From Paenibacillus glycinis (GTDB taxonomy: Bacteria > Bacillota > Bacilli > Paenibacillales > Paenibacillaceae): a stretch of DNA of 64,000 nt. A program made the translations under genes and the position numbers. The notes beneath the pieces are model-generated. The model had not been told where the DNA came from. It made no database searches and saw only the letters and a list, made by a program, of their open reading frames with translations. Shown here piece by piece: positions 44,667-53,487 of the stretch (position 1 is the first letter of the stretch; each line of letters starts with the position of its first letter). Where the stretch lies: positions 182,100 to 246,099 of the forward strand of contig NZ_JAAAMV010000020.1 of the NCBI RefSeq assembly GCF_009909185.1. The letters run 5' to 3'.

Positions 44667-45782
44667 TCATGCTTTTAGCGAAACCCATTCGTCCCGGTGT
44701 ATGACTTCCATGCGTGCGACCTCGACCCGTTTGCGCACTTCCTCCGAGCTGAGTCCCGCCGCCGCTTGCGCCTGCCACGCCGCATAATTGACGACGCCGC
44801 GGCCGAGCGTCTGCCCCTGCAAATTGAATACCTCCACGACGTCGCCGGGGTGGAAATCGCCCTCGATCGACCGGATGCCGGCGGGAAGGAGACTCTTGCC
44901 GCCCTGCAGGAGCGCACGCTCCGCGCCTTCGTCGACGACGATGCGGCCCTGCGGCATGGAATGAAAGCCCAGCCACTGCTTCTTCATGGGCAGGTTATGC
45001 AGGCTCGTGTCGAAATAGGTGCCTCTGCCGTCGCCGCGGACGGCGTGAATCAGATCGCCCGGCTCGAGGACTCTGCCGATGAACGCCGGGATGCCGCCTC
45101 GCATCGCGATTCGGGCCGCTTCGATCTTGGATCGCATCCCGCCCGTCCCGACCGAGGATCCGGCCCCGCCGGCAATGCTCAGTATATCGTCCGAGATTTG
45201 ATCGACCCGATCGATCCGGCGGGCATTCGGGTTAACCCGCGGATCTTCCGTATAAAGCCCGTCCATGTCGGTAATGATCACCAGACGCTTCGCTTTCACC
45301 ATGTTGCTGACGAGCGCCGACAAGGTGTCATTGTCGCCGAACTTCAATTCGTCCGTCGCCACCGTGTCGTTCTCGTTGATGATCGGCACCATGCGCTGCT
45401 TCAGCAGCTCCTCGATGGTCATCTGCGCGTTCTGGATCCGCTTGCGATTGGAGAAGTCCGCCCGCGTGAGCAGGATCTGCGCGACGCCCACGCCGCCCCG
45501 GCTGCCGTAGGCCGCGAACGCCTCCTGGTACGCCTGCATCAGCAAAGCCTGGCCGACCGCGGCCGCCGCTTGCTTCTCGTGCACGATCTTCGGCCGGGCC
45601 GCATAGCCGATTTTCCGGAACCCGGCCGCAACGGCGCCGGACGTGACGAGGAGCACTTGATGGCCGGACTCGTGCAGGGCCGCCAACTCGTGCGCGAAGA
45701 AAGCGATGCGCTCGCGGTTCAGTCCGCCTTCTTCCGACGTCAGCGAGCTGCTGCCGATTTTGACTACAATGGTATCTGTCAT
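44667..45782 (-). CDS. proB: Glutamate 5-kinase
   Basis: 371-residue kinase that phosphorylates glutamate to gamma-glutamyl phosphate, the feedback-regulated first step of proline synthesis. The amino-acid kinase domain starts MTDTIVVKIGSSSLTSEEGG cut here to its key KIGSSSL, with GVGVAQILLTRADF, IINENDTVAT and GTGGMRSKIEAA; a PUA domain occupies the last about 90 residues. ATG 45782 follows GGGGAAAGG. The frame is open upstream to 46094, but that part is the T-box leader, so the longer form is wrong. It is the first gene of proBAC-mtnWXB. Confidence 0.95.
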   Translation of the reverse strand: MTDTIVVKIGSSSLTSEEGGLNRERIAFFAHELAALHESGHQVLLVTSGAVAAGFRKIGYAARPKIVHEKQAAAAVGQALLMQAYQEAFAAYGSRGGVGVAQILLTRADFSNRKRIQNAQMTIEELLKQRMVPIINENDTVATDELKFGDNDTLSALVSNMVKAKRLVIITDMDGLYTEDPRVNPNARRIDRVDQISDDILSIAGGAGSSVGTGGMRSKIEAARIAMRGGIPAFIGRVLEPGDLIHAVRGDGRGTYFDTSLHNLPMKKQWLGFHSMPQGRIVVDEGAERALLQGGKSLLPAGIRSIEGDFHPGDVVEVFNLQGQTLGRGVVNYAAWQAQAAAGLSSEEVRKRVEVARMEVIHRDEWVSLKA

Positions 45783-45821
45783 GTCGCGCTCAACCTTTCC
45801 CCTGATTGGACAACGGGCAAA

Positions 45822-46097
45822 TAAAAAAACTTCCGTCCTTGTCATAGAAACAAAGGACGAAAGTTCGACTTCCGCGGTACCACCTTTATTAACGCCATGC
45901 CGTTCCAGTAAGACTGGACGCATGCCGTTCGGCTTAAAGACCTGATAACAGCAGGCCGCTGTCCGACTCGTCGCCGGCCGTTCAGGGGTGGGTTTCTGCA
46001 GCGAACGCGGTAAATTCTCGCAGCGTACGAATTTACTCTCTGGTCGCGTCGCGGATTGCATACTTAGCCCCGTCAAGACGTTGCTCGTGTTCAATTA
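45822..46097 (-). promoter_or_regulatory. T-box riboswitch, proline specific (CCC specifier)
   Basis: On the minus strand the leader has the T-box sequence GGTGGTACCGCGG at 45872-45884, followed by a terminator stem (ACTTTCGTCCTT... / ...AAGGACGGAAGT, 45831-45863) and a run of T (45823-45829). Stem I near 46000-46060 carries AGAGAGTAAATTC and, in the specifier position (...GCAGAAA-CCC-A...), a CCC proline codon at 45990-45992 followed by a purine. Uncharged tRNA-Pro should therefore allow read-through into proB. The specifier reading is inference; the T-box core is seen directly. Confidence 0.88.
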
Positions 46098-46102
46098 CTG
46101 CA

Positions 46103-46132
46103 AGCATACCATGTTCGGCGCCGCGCTGTAAA
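46103..46132 (-). promoter_or_regulatory. Promoter of the T-box/proBAC-mtnWXB transcript
   Basis: Minus strand TTTACA (46127-46132), 18-bp spacer, TATGCT (46103-46108), just downstream of the mtnE terminator. Confidence 0.6.
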
Positions 46133-46141
46133 GCAAGCGAA

Positions 46142-46168
46142 GGCCCGCAAAGACGGACTTTGCGGGCC
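46142..46168 (-). terminator. Terminator after mtnE
   Basis: Perfect 11-bp stem GGCCCGCAAAG / CTTTGCGGGCC (46142-46168) with a 5-nt loop. The T-tract is weak, so termination may be partial. Confidence 0.65.
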
Positions 46169-46181
46169 GATAGGGCGCAGG

Positions 46182-47372
46182 TTAACCGAATAAATGCAGC
46201 TTGCCGATGCGGTGGATCGCTTCCTGAAGCCTTTCCTCCGGAGCCAGCAGTCCAAGTCTTACATATCCTTCGCCATGCGTCCCGAAGCCCGCGCCCGGGG
46301 CCAGGACGACATCCGCATGCTCCAGGACGTGGTCCGCAAACGATATGGATGTATGTCCTTTCGGCACGGGAAGCCAGCAGAAGAAGGAGCCGCTCGGCTT
46401 CGGACTTTCCCAGCCGATCTCGCCCATCGCGGCGAAGAGCGCGTCGCGGCGGCTCTCGTAAGCGGCCGTCAGCTCCGCGACGCATTGCTGGGGACCGGTC
46501 AAAGCCGTCGCGGCCGCGGCTTGGATGCCGCCGAACAAGCTGCAGTAGTAGTGATCCTGAATCAAGTTGATCAGCGACACGACTTCCGGGTTGCCGAGCG
46601 CGAAGCCGACACGCCAGCCGGCCATGTTGTACGTTTTGGACAGCGTGTAAAATTCGACGCCGACTTCCTTGGCTCCCGGCGTCTGCAGGAAGCTGACCGG
46701 CGCGTTGCCGTCGAAGCCAATCGCGCCGTAAGCGAAATCGCTCGCGACGACGATGCCGTGCTTCGCCGCGAACTCGACCGTTTTCGCGTAGAATTCGGGT
46801 CCGGCCGTCGCGCCCGTCGGGTTGTTCGGGTAATTGACGAACATCAGCTTCGCTTTATTCGCGGCATCCGCGGAGACGGCATCGTAGTCCGGCAGGAAGT
46901 TGTTGCCTTCCTTGAGCGGCATGTATTCCATGACGCCGCCCGCCAGCGCGACGCCGGACCAGTAATCCGGATAGCCGGGATCCGGCACGAGGCAGACATC
47001 GCCCGGGTTCAGCAGGCATTGGCTGATTTCGATCAAACCGGTCTTGCCGCCGAACAAGATCGCGACTTCCTTCTCGGGGTCGAGCTCCACGCCGTAATCT
47101 TCCTTGTACCGCCGCGCGGCGGCCTCCTTCAGAAACGGAAAGCCGCTGAACGGGGGATACTTGTGGTAAAGCGGATTCGGCGCGGCCTCTTGCAGCGCTT
47201 CGACGATATGGGACGGCGTCGGCCGATCCGGATTCCCTTGCCCCAAATTGATGACGTCGCGTCCTTTGGCCGCCTGCGCGTTCGCTTTGCGCACGAGGGC
47301 GGCGAAAAATTGAGCCGGCAAACCCGTCATGCGGGCCGCCGGATTGATTTGAAATGATCGTATGCGTTCCAT
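46182..47372 (-). CDS. mtnE: Methionine salvage aminotransferase MtnE
   Basis: 396-residue PLP-dependent class I aminotransferase, equivalent to Bacillus MtnE (YkrV), which converts 4-methylthio-2-oxobutyrate to methionine, the last salvage step. The sequence follows the Bacillus protein closely: INLGQGNPDRPTPSHIVEAL, FGGKTGLIEISQCLLNPGD, PNNPTGA, and TLSKTYNMAGWRVGFALGN with the PLP lysine near residue 240. GGTGGAGG precedes the ATG. The neighbourhood (mtnU, mtnWXB) supports the role over a generic aspartate aminotransferase. A terminator separates it from proB. Confidence 0.9.
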   Translation of the reverse strand: MERIRSFQINPAARMTGLPAQFFAALVRKANAQAAKGRDVINLGQGNPDRPTPSHIVEALQEAAPNPLYHKYPPFSGFPFLKEAAARRYKEDYGVELDPEKEVAILFGGKTGLIEISQCLLNPGDVCLVPDPGYPDYWSGVALAGGVMEYMPLKEGNNFLPDYDAVSADAANKAKLMFVNYPNNPTGATAGPEFYAKTVEFAAKHGIVVASDFAYGAIGFDGNAPVSFLQTPGAKEVGVEFYTLSKTYNMAGWRVGFALGNPEVVSLINLIQDHYYCSLFGGIQAAAATALTGPQQCVAELTAAYESRRDALFAAMGEIGWESPKPSGSFFCWLPVPKGHTSISFADHVLEHADVVLAPGAGFGTHGEGYVRLGLLAPEERLQEAIHRIGKLHLFG

Positions 47373-47401
47373 CGTAAGCCTCCACCCTTATTCTCTGCCT
47401 A

Positions 47402-47431
47402 AATGTAGCATAATGACCGAATAAGTGTCGA
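47402..47431 (-). promoter_or_regulatory. Possible mtnE promoter
   Basis: Minus strand TCGACA (47426-47431), 18-bp spacer, TACATT (47402-47407), 30 bp ahead of mtnE. No S-box is seen. Confidence 0.4.
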
Positions 47432-47456
47432 GCGTTGGCTGGCGCGGCCTTTTGGG

Positions 47457-47906
47457 CTACAGATCCATCGCCTTCAGGAACGGTTTGATGTTGGCTTTGA
47501 ATTTCAGTAAATAAGGTTTGCGGTTTTCGTCGAAAATAAGCAGCAGCTGCGGTTTTTTCGGGCAGTAGAACAAGAATACGTCCTGGGTCATGACCTGCTC
47601 GGAACCTGCTTTGACCGCGGTCGGCTGATCGAGCGGGATGCGGAATACGTAGCCGCATTTATCTTCCGCCTGCAGCTTGGGCGACAAGCCGGTTACGCCT
47701 TTAAGCCAAGCCTTGGCGTAATCCTGGAATTGCGGGCTATTGGGGATCGTTTTGACGACTTTGCCTTCGACGACGTCAAAGGCCTGAACCGGCCGCTGAT
47801 CCGCTTGGTGATGGTCGTTAATGGCTGCCGCGTTGGCGGACGTCGGAATCAACAAATAAAGCAGAAGTGCGAAAGCGGCGATAATATTAATGCTCCGTAT
47901 TTTCAT
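47457..47906 (-). CDS. Secreted hypothetical protein, 149 aa
   Basis: Signal-peptide protein of unknown function. The N-terminus MKIRSINIIAAFALLLYLLIP has a positive n-region and hydrophobic core, and an Ala-X-Ala site (TSANAAA) suggests cleavage near residue 27. The mature part is about 122 residues with two cysteines (EDKCGYVFR and LFYCPKKPQ) that could form a disulphide, and a lysine-rich C-terminus. AAAGGAGCCC precedes the ATG. It is oriented with mtnE, 84 bp upstream of it, and divergent from mtnU; no functional link is evident. Confidence 0.7.
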   Translation of the reverse strand: MKIRSINIIAAFALLLYLLIPTSANAAAINDHHQADQRPVQAFDVVEGKVVKTIPNSPQFQDYAKAWLKGVTGLSPKLQAEDKCGYVFRIPLDQPTAVKAGSEQVMTQDVFLFYCPKKPQLLLIFDENRKPYLLKFKANIKPFLKAMDL

Positions 47907-47959
47907 CTCATGGGCTCCTTTGATGGGAATGGATTCGTTTCGTACTTACGTTGCCCATC

Positions 47960-47987
47960 TTGACAGCCGAGCATGAGACGTTATGAT
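47960..47987 (+). promoter_or_regulatory. mtnU promoter
   Basis: Perfect -35 TTGACA (47960-47965), 16-bp spacer, TATGAT (47982-47987), 75 bp ahead of mtnU. Confidence 0.78.
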
Positions 47988-48062
47988 TAGGTAAAACTGC
48001 GCAGATCAGGGATACGCGCGCCGTTGCGGCGGTTGCCGCCATGAGAAACGGGAGGCATTGGA

Positions 48063-48860
48063 ATGAGCGGAAATAAATTGCGGTTGGCGTTGGTGCAGAT
48101 GCACGTGGACGCGGGATATCCGGAAGCGAATTTCGAACGGCTGGAGGAGCGGCTCGCGGAAGCGGTCGCGGGCGAAACGAAGCCGGATCTGATCATGCTG
48201 CCGGAAATGTGGAATACGGGCTACGCCCTTGAGGAAATCGAATCGATCGCGGATCCCGAAGGGGAGCGCGCGAAAGCGCTGTTGTCCGGTTTCGCGCGGA
48301 AGCACGGCGTGCAAGTCATCGGCGGCTCTATCGCGGAGAAACGGGCGGGCGGCGTTTACAATACGATTCATGCGTTCAACGAATGCGGGGAATTGACGGA
48401 CGATTATTCCAAAATCCATCTGTTTCGGCTGATGGACGAAGAGAAATACCTGCAAGCGGGGGAACGGCTCGGGACGTTGACCGCGGGGGGAATACAGGCC
48501 GGCATGATGATCTGCTACGATATCCGGTTCCCGGAGCTTGCCCGCAAGCTTGCCTTGAACGGGGCGCAGGCGCTGTTCGTTCCCGCCCAATGGCCGAATC
48601 CGCGCCTTCACCACTGGCGGACGCTGCTTATGGCCAGGGCGATTGAGAACCAGATGTTCGTGATCGCCTGCAACCGCAGCGGCGAGAGCGGCGAGACTTC
48701 GTTCTTCGGCCATTCCATGATCATCGACCCTTGGGGCGAAGTCGTAGCCGAAGCCGGCGAGGAGGAGACGGTACTGCGGGCGGAAATCGACCTTGCGCTC
48801 GTCGAGGCCGTGCGCGCCAAGATTCCCGTGTTCGAAGACCGCAGACCGTCGCTCTATTAG
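48063..48860 (+). CDS. mtnU: Carbon-nitrogen hydrolase family protein (MtnU-like)
   Basis: 265-residue nitrilase-superfamily amidase, similar to Bacillus MtnU (YkrU) and omega-amidase, which hydrolyses 2-oxoacid amides such as alpha-ketoglutaramate produced when glutamine is the amino donor of MtnE. The catalytic triad is visible: Glu in LPEMWNTGY near residue 43, Lys in YSKIHLF near 118, Cys in MICYDIRFPE near 149. ATG 48063 follows GGGAGG, with a strong promoter at 47960. It is divergent from the mtnE-side genes. The assignment to methionine salvage rests on neighbourhood. Confidence 0.87.
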   Translation: MSGNKLRLALVQMHVDAGYPEANFERLEERLAEAVAGETKPDLIMLPEMWNTGYALEEIESIADPEGERAKALLSGFARKHGVQVIGGSIAEKRAGGVYNTIHAFNECGELTDDYSKIHLFRLMDEEKYLQAGERLGTLTAGGIQAGMMICYDIRFPELARKLALNGAQALFVPAQWPNPRLHHWRTLLMARAIENQMFVIACNRSGESGETSFFGHSMIIDPWGEVVAEAGEEETVLRAEIDLALVEAVRAKIPVFEDRRPSLY

Positions 48861-48872
48861 GAAGCCGAAGGT

Positions 48873-49778
48873 TCAGGAGGAGCCGAAATGCTCTTCCACC
48901 GTACGGTTCATCGTTTCGATAAATGCTTCGGCCGCCCTCGAGAGGTAGCGGCCTTTGCGGCTTGCGACGACGAGCGTTCTCGTCGGTTTCGGGACCGCGA
49001 AATCCAAGTAGGCCGGCGAGAGATCGCCGGCAGCTTCCCGTTTGAGCATTCTCGGCACGAACGTGATGCCCATCCCGGCGGCCACGAGCGACTGCACGGT
49101 TTCGATGTTGGTGCTCTCGAAGACGATCCGGGGCTCGAAGCCGGCTTCTTCGCACGTTTCCAGGACGATCTGGCGAAAGCCTTGTCCTTTCTTGAGCACG
49201 ATGAACGGCTCGGAACGCAGCTCCGCCACGCTGACGGGCTTCGTGCGTTTTGCGAGCGGATGGCCGGGAGGCACGGCGAGCATGATTTCTTCTTCGATAA
49301 TCGGGAGCCATTCGAGAGAAGGCTCATGCAACGGCAGCGCGAGCAGGCTGAGGTCGGTCTGGCCGCTGGCGGTCAGCTGCTCCAGCTTCGATGGCGTGTC
49401 TTCGACCAGCAGGACTTCGATTTCGGGGTAGAGCCGGCCGAATATCGGAAGCACGATGGGGAGGACGTGGGAGCCCGTGATGGACAGGCTGCCGACGACG
49501 AGCTTGCCCTTGCGCATATGCGCGAGATCGTCCAGCTCCTGCTTCAATTGTTCGACGTTGTCGAGGATGCCCTCGGCTTTCTCGACGAATACGGCGCCGG
49601 CATGCGTTAATTCGACGGAATTGGTCGTGCGTCTGAACAGCAGGACGCCGATTTCTTTTTCCAGTTTGGATAGCTGCTGGCTGAGCGAGGGCTGCGCGAT
49701 ATGCAGTTTCTCGGCGGCGCGGGAGAAGTTTTTCTCTTTGGCGATTTGGATGACGTACTGCAGCTGGCGGAGTTCCAA
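48873..49778 (-). CDS. LysR family regulator divergent from leuCD
   Basis: 301-residue LysR-type regulator. The helix-turn-helix domain (LRQLQYVIQIAKEKNFSRAAEKL through PSLSQQLSKLEKEIGVLLF, residues 2-60; key parts quoted) is followed by an effector domain from about residue 90. The start codon is TTG 49778, preceded on the minus strand by GAAGGGAAGTG. The LysR/leuC divergence and the two dyads between them (49833-49858) suggest that it controls leuCD, probably with a leucine-pathway intermediate as effector; that is inference. It is convergent with mtnU, 12 bp away. Confidence 0.9.
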   Translation of the reverse strand: MELRQLQYVIQIAKEKNFSRAAEKLHIAQPSLSQQLSKLEKEIGVLLFRRTTNSVELTHAGAVFVEKAEGILDNVEQLKQELDDLAHMRKGKLVVGSLSITGSHVLPIVLPIFGRLYPEIEVLLVEDTPSKLEQLTASGQTDLSLLALPLHEPSLEWLPIIEEEIMLAVPPGHPLAKRTKPVSVAELRSEPFIVLKKGQGFRQIVLETCEEAGFEPRIVFESTNIETVQSLVAAGMGITFVPRMLKREAAGDLSPAYLDFAVPKPTRTLVVASRKGRYLSRAAEAFIETMNRTVEEHFGSS

Positions 49779-49832
49779 GGATATGCACTTCCCTTCGCGG
49801 GGGATTTAAGCTAGGATCATCATAGGCCATAC

Positions 49833-49858
49833 CTATTGCTGTTATAGATATTATATCT
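49833..49858. promoter_or_regulatory. LysR-type dyads in the divergent promoter region
   Basis: Two overlapping palindromes: CTAT-N7-ATAG (49833-49847) and AGATAT-T-ATATCT (49846-49858). They lie between the LysR start and the leuC -35 (49858). The first contains a T-N11-A LysR box. Confidence 0.6.
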
Positions 49859-49887
49859 TGGATCAATGAAGAAAGAAATGCTATGAT
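49858..49887 (+). promoter_or_regulatory. leuC promoter
   Basis: TTGGAT (49858-49863), 18-bp spacer, TATGAT (49882-49887), 51 bp ahead of leuC. The -35 abuts the 13-bp dyad. Confidence 0.65.
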
Positions 49888-49937
49888 GACTGCATTGGAT
49901 CAATAGCATGCGCAAACGAACTTATGAGGTGATAATT

Positions 49938-51359
49938 ATGACGAAGAGAACGATGTTTGAGAAGATTTGGGATAACCACGTCATTAATGCCGAAGCCGGA
50001 AAACCGAGCATCATTTATATCGACCTGCAGCTCGTGCACGAGGTCACTTCGCCGCAAGCGTTCGAAGGCCTTCGCATGACGGGCCGCAAAGTCCGCCGTC
50101 CCGATCTGACGTTCGCGACGATGGATCACAACGTGCCGACGAAAGACCGCTACAACATCAGCGATCCGATCTCCAAGCAGCAGATCGACACGCTGACGCA
50201 AAACTGCAACGATTTCGGCGTCAAGCTGTTCGATCTTGACAGCATCGACCAAGGCGTCGTTCACGTTATGGGGCCCGAGCTCGGCTTGACGCACCCGGGC
50301 AAGACGATCGTTTGCGGCGACAGCCATACGTCCACGCACGGCGCGTTCGGCGCGCTGGCGTTCGGCATCGGCACCTCCGAGGTGGAGCACGTGCTTGCGA
50401 CGCAATGCTTGCAGCAGTCCAAAGCGAAGACGATGGAAGTTCGCTTCAACGGCAAGCGCAAGCCCGGCGTAACGGCGAAAGACATGATTCTCGGCGTCAT
50501 CGCCCAATACGGCACCGATTTCGGTACCGGCTACGTCATGGAATTCACGGGCGAAGCGATCAGCAGCCTGTCGATGGAAGAGCGCATGACGGTCTGCAAC
50601 ATGTCGATCGAAGCAGGCGCCCGCGCCGGTCTGATCGCGCCCGACGAAACGACGTTCAACTACCTGCGCGGCCGCGAATACGCGCCGCAAGGCGAAGCGT
50701 TCGACCGCGCGGTTGCCGTCTGGCAAGAACTCGCGACGGATGAAGGCGCGACGTTCGACAAAGTCGTCGAATTCGACGTGGATTCCTTGATCCCGCAGGT
50801 TACCTGGGGAACGAGCCCCGGCATGGGCACGGACATCACGAAGAGCGTGCCGGTACCGGCCGAGCTTCCTACGGAGAACGAGCGCAAAGCCGCCGAGAAG
50901 GCGCTTGAATACATGGGTCTTGAGCCTGGCACGCCGATGAACGAGATCGAGATCGATTACGTCTTTATCGGTTCCTGCACGAACGGCCGGATCGAAGACT
51001 TGCGCGCGGCAGCCGAGATCGCCAAAGGCTACAAAGTGAGCGACCGCGTAACGGCGATCGTCGTGCCGGGTTCCGGACGCGTGAAGATCCAAGCCGAGAA
51101 GGAAGGCCTGGATCAAGTATTCACCGAAGCGGGCTTCGAATGGCGCGATGCCGGATGCTCGATGTGCCTCGCGATGAATCCGGACGTGCTCGAGCCGGGA
51201 CAACGCTGCGCGTCGACGTCCAACCGTAACTTCGAAGGCCGTCAAGGCCGCGGCGGACGTACGCATCTGGTTTCCCCCGCGATGGCAGCGGCTGCCGCGA
51301 TCATGGGCAAATTCACGGACGTGCGCGACTGGAAAATCAAGTCCGAAGTGCTGAACTAA
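49938..51359 (+). CDS. leuC: 3-isopropylmalate dehydratase large subunit
   Basis: 473-residue [4Fe-4S] isomerase subunit of leucine synthesis, converting 2- to 3-isopropylmalate together with LeuD. Recognised by TMDHNVPT near residue 60, [19 protein letters not shown] near 135, [13 protein letters not shown] near 348 (first cluster Cys), and [11 protein letters not shown] near 410 (the other two cysteines). ATG 49938 lies 6 bases after GAGGTGAT; the in-frame ATG 49908 has no ribosome site. leuD follows after 28 bp. Confidence 0.96.
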   Translation: MTKRTMFEKIWDNHVINAEAGKPSIIYIDLQLVHEVTSPQAFEGLRMTGRKVRRPDLTFATMDHNVPTKDRYNISDPISKQQIDTLTQNCNDFGVKLFDLDSIDQGVVHVMGPELGLTHPGKTIVCGDSHTSTHGAFGALAFGIGTSEVEHVLATQCLQQSKAKTMEVRFNGKRKPGVTAKDMILGVIAQYGTDFGTGYVMEFTGEAISSLSMEERMTVCNMSIEAGARAGLIAPDETTFNYLRGREYAPQGEAFDRAVAVWQELATDEGATFDKVVEFDVDSLIPQVTWGTSPGMGTDITKSVPVPAELPTENERKAAEKALEYMGLEPGTPMNEIEIDYVFIGSCTNGRIEDLRAAAEIAKGYKVSDRVTAIVVPGSGRVKIQAEKEGLDQVFTEAGFEWRDAGCSMCLAMNPDVLEPGQRCASTSNRNFEGRQGRGGRTHLVSPAMAAAAAIMGKFTDVRDWKIKSEVLN

Positions 51360-51387
51360 CAGGAAGAAGAGAGAGGAGTCAACCAAC

Positions 51388-51981
51388 ATGGATGCTTTCA
51401 AACAACTGACCGGTCTCGTAGCTCCGGTAGACCGCGTTAACGTAGATACGGACGCGATCATTCCGAAACAATTTCTGAAGCGGATCGAGCGCAGCGGCTT
51501 CGGCCAATTCCTGTTCTTCGAATGGCGCTGGGACGAGAAGGGCAACGTCATCGATTCGTTCAGCCTGAACCAACCCCGCTACCAAGGCGCGGAAGTACTG
51601 ATTTCCCGCGCGAACTTCGGCTGCGGTTCTTCCCGCGAGCATGCGCCATGGGCGATCCTGGATTACGGCTTCAAAGTCATCATCGCGCCTTCGTACGCGG
51701 ATATCTTCTACAATAACTGCTTCAAGAACGGCATACTGCCGATCAAGCTGAGCGAGGAGCAGGTCGAAGAGCTGTTCCAGCGCACGGCGAGCACGGAAGG
51801 CTACAAGCTGACGGTCGATCTGGAAAACAAAACGATTTCCGACAATGCCGGCCTCAGCATTCCGTTCGATCTCGACGAGCATCGCCGCCAATTCCTGCTG
51901 CTCGGACTGGACGATATCGGACTGACGCTTCAGCACGAAGACAAAATCTCCGCCTACGAAGCAAGCCGCGTTGCATTCTAA
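51388..51981 (+). CDS. leuD: 3-isopropylmalate dehydratase small subunit
   Basis: 197-residue swivelling subunit that completes the LeuC active site. The N-terminal [19 protein letters not shown] and the substrate-specificity loop region with [14 protein letters not shown] near residue 75 are typical. AGAGAGGAG precedes the ATG. A terminator follows about 20 bp after the stop, so leuCD is a two-gene operon here; leuA and leuB are not in the window. Confidence 0.95.
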   Translation: MDAFKQLTGLVAPVDRVNVDTDAIIPKQFLKRIERSGFGQFLFFEWRWDEKGNVIDSFSLNQPRYQGAEVLISRANFGCGSSREHAPWAILDYGFKVIIAPSYADIFYNNCFKNGILPIKLSEEQVEELFQRTASTEGYKLTVDLENKTISDNAGLSIPFDLDEHRRQFLLLGLDDIGLTLQHEDKISAYEASRVAF

Positions 51982-51998
51982 AAAAGCTGTAAGCATCG

Positions 51999-52028
51999 GG
52001 CTGTCGGGAAAAATCCGGCAGCCTTTCT
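51999..52028 (+). terminator. Terminator after leuCD
   Basis: 9-bp stem GGCTGTCGG (51999-52007) / CCGGCAGCC (52015-52023) with one G-T pair and a 7-nt loop; short TTTCT tail. Confidence 0.68.
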
Positions 52029-52047
52029 GCATGCCAAAAAATTAATG

Positions 52048-52076
52048 TTCATTCCATGATTAGACTGTTGTATAAT
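52048..52076 (+). promoter_or_regulatory. Promoter of the efflux gene
   Basis: TTCATT (52048-52053), 17-bp spacer, perfect TATAAT (52071-52076). Transcription should start near 52083, which excludes the ATG at 52056 as translation start. Confidence 0.65.
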
Positions 52077-52142
52077 CGTTTGATGAAGGTAGCTTTGCCA
52101 CTAAACCATAGAGACAGAGAATCAGGATTGGAGAAACCGACC

Positions 52143-53369
52143 TTGCAACAAGAGAAAACGAACAATCGCTGGAGGCTCGTGCTGCTGTTAGGCGCCTTTT
52201 CGGCCCTGGGACCGCTCACGATCGATATGTATTTGCCGTCCTTTCCCGAAATCACGGCGGATTTCGGAACGCGCGCGTCGCTGGTGCAGTTAAGCCTGAC
52301 CGCTTGCTTGATCGGCCTCGGATTGGGGCAGATCATCATGGGCCCGCTGAGCGACGTGCATGGCAGACGCAAGCCCGTCATCCTTTCGTTGATGCTTTAT
52401 TTGGTCGCCTCGTTCGTCTGCGCGATCTCGCCGAATATTTATTGCTTCATCGCGGCGCGTTTTATTCAAGGCTTCGCCGCCTCCGCGGGAATCGTCATTT
52501 CCCGGGCCGTCGTTCGCGATCTGTACAGCGGGCCGGAGCTGACCCGCTTCTTCTCGCTGCTGATGCTGGTCAACAATCTGTTTCCGCTCATCGCGCCGGT
52601 AGCGGGGAGCGGCGTGATTTCGTTTACGACGTGGGTTGGGGTATTCGTCGTATTGGGTACGGTCGGGATCGTGCTTGTTCTGCTCGCGACCGCCGGTCTG
52701 AAAGAAACGCTTCCGCCGGAAAATCGCATGGCCAGCAATTTCAGCCAGCTGTTCAAAGGAGTGCAGACGCTGCTCCGCGACCGTAAGTTCCTCGGATACG
52801 CGCTGGCGCAAGGCATCATGATCGGCGGCGTCTTCGCGTACGTGTCCGGCACGCCGTTCATTTACCAGAAGATATACGGCGTATCGCCGACGGTGTTTGC
52901 GTTATTGTTCGGCTCGAACGGCATCAGCCTGATCATCGGTTCCCAGCTGGTGGGGCGTTTGAACCATGTCGTGTCGGAGCGTCGGTTCCTGGTGATCGGT
53001 CTATTATTGTCCGCCGCGGCCAGCCTGACGGCACTGACGGTCATCTTGCTGCACGGCCCGCTTCTCGCGCTCGTCGCGCCATTATTCTGCTTCGTCGCCT
53101 CGATCGGGATCACGTCCACCGCTTCGTTCTCGCTCGCTATGGAATCCCAAAGCCATATGGCGGGAAGCGCGTCGGCCTTGCTCGGTCTGCTGCCTTTTCT
53201 GCTTGGCGCGATCACGTCGCCGCTCGTCGGCATCGCCGGCGAGTATTCGGCCGTGCCCATGGGCGTGATCATTCTGTCGACCAGCGTGTTGGCGCTGCTG
53301 GCTTACTTCGGGCTGGCGCAGTCCCCGCGGCGTGTTAAACTGAACATGCGCGAGGAACTGGGGTCGTAA
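52143..53369 (+). CDS. Bcr/CflA family drug-efflux MFS transporter
   Basis: About 408-residue proton-driven efflux protein with 12 predicted membrane helices. Signatures of the Bcr/CflA family: LGPLTIDMYLPSFPEI in helix 1 and GPLSDVHGRRKPVIL in the 2-3 loop; RFIQGFAASAGIVISRAVVRD in helix 4-5 (key parts). The start is uncertain: TTG 52143 is 9 bases after GGAG and lies downstream of the promoter; TTG 52128 and ATG 52083 are alternatives. Substrates cannot be assigned. A perfect terminator lies about 120 bp after the stop. Confidence 0.87.
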   Translation: MQQEKTNNRWRLVLLLGAFSALGPLTIDMYLPSFPEITADFGTRASLVQLSLTACLIGLGLGQIIMGPLSDVHGRRKPVILSLMLYLVASFVCAISPNIYCFIAARFIQGFAASAGIVISRAVVRDLYSGPELTRFFSLLMLVNNLFPLIAPVAGSGVISFTTWVGVFVVLGTVGIVLVLLATAGLKETLPPENRMASNFSQLFKGVQTLLRDRKFLGYALAQGIMIGGVFAYVSGTPFIYQKIYGVSPTVFALLFGSNGISLIIGSQLVGRLNHVVSERRFLVIGLLLSAAASLTALTVILLHGPLLALVAPLFCFVASIGITSTASFSLAMESQSHMAGSASALLGLLPFLLGAITSPLVGIAGEYSAVPMGVIILSTSVLALLAYFGLAQSPRRVKLNMREELGS

Positions 53370-53487
53370 TTCACAAGGAAGCGTATCGTCTTCCGCCGAT
53401 TTGAACGGATCATGGATACCTCGCCGCAAGTTGGGCGATGTCAAGATCCATATCTGCAAATTCGAGTGGAGCGTTGCAGCAACAGAA

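Noticed and set aside
45783..46094. N-terminal extension of ProB by about 100 residues
   Set aside because: The DNA is the T-box leader with its terminator; homologous ProB proteins start at MTDTIVVKIG, which has its own ribosome site.
47373..48062. S-box (SAM) riboswitch near mtnE or mtnU
   Set aside because: The leaders are short (about 25 and 75 nt), and no S-box stem or terminator pattern could be recognised.
52056..52142. Upstream ATG start of the Bcr/CflA transporter
   Set aside because: It lies upstream of or inside the TATAAT promoter (52071-52076) and has no ribosome site.
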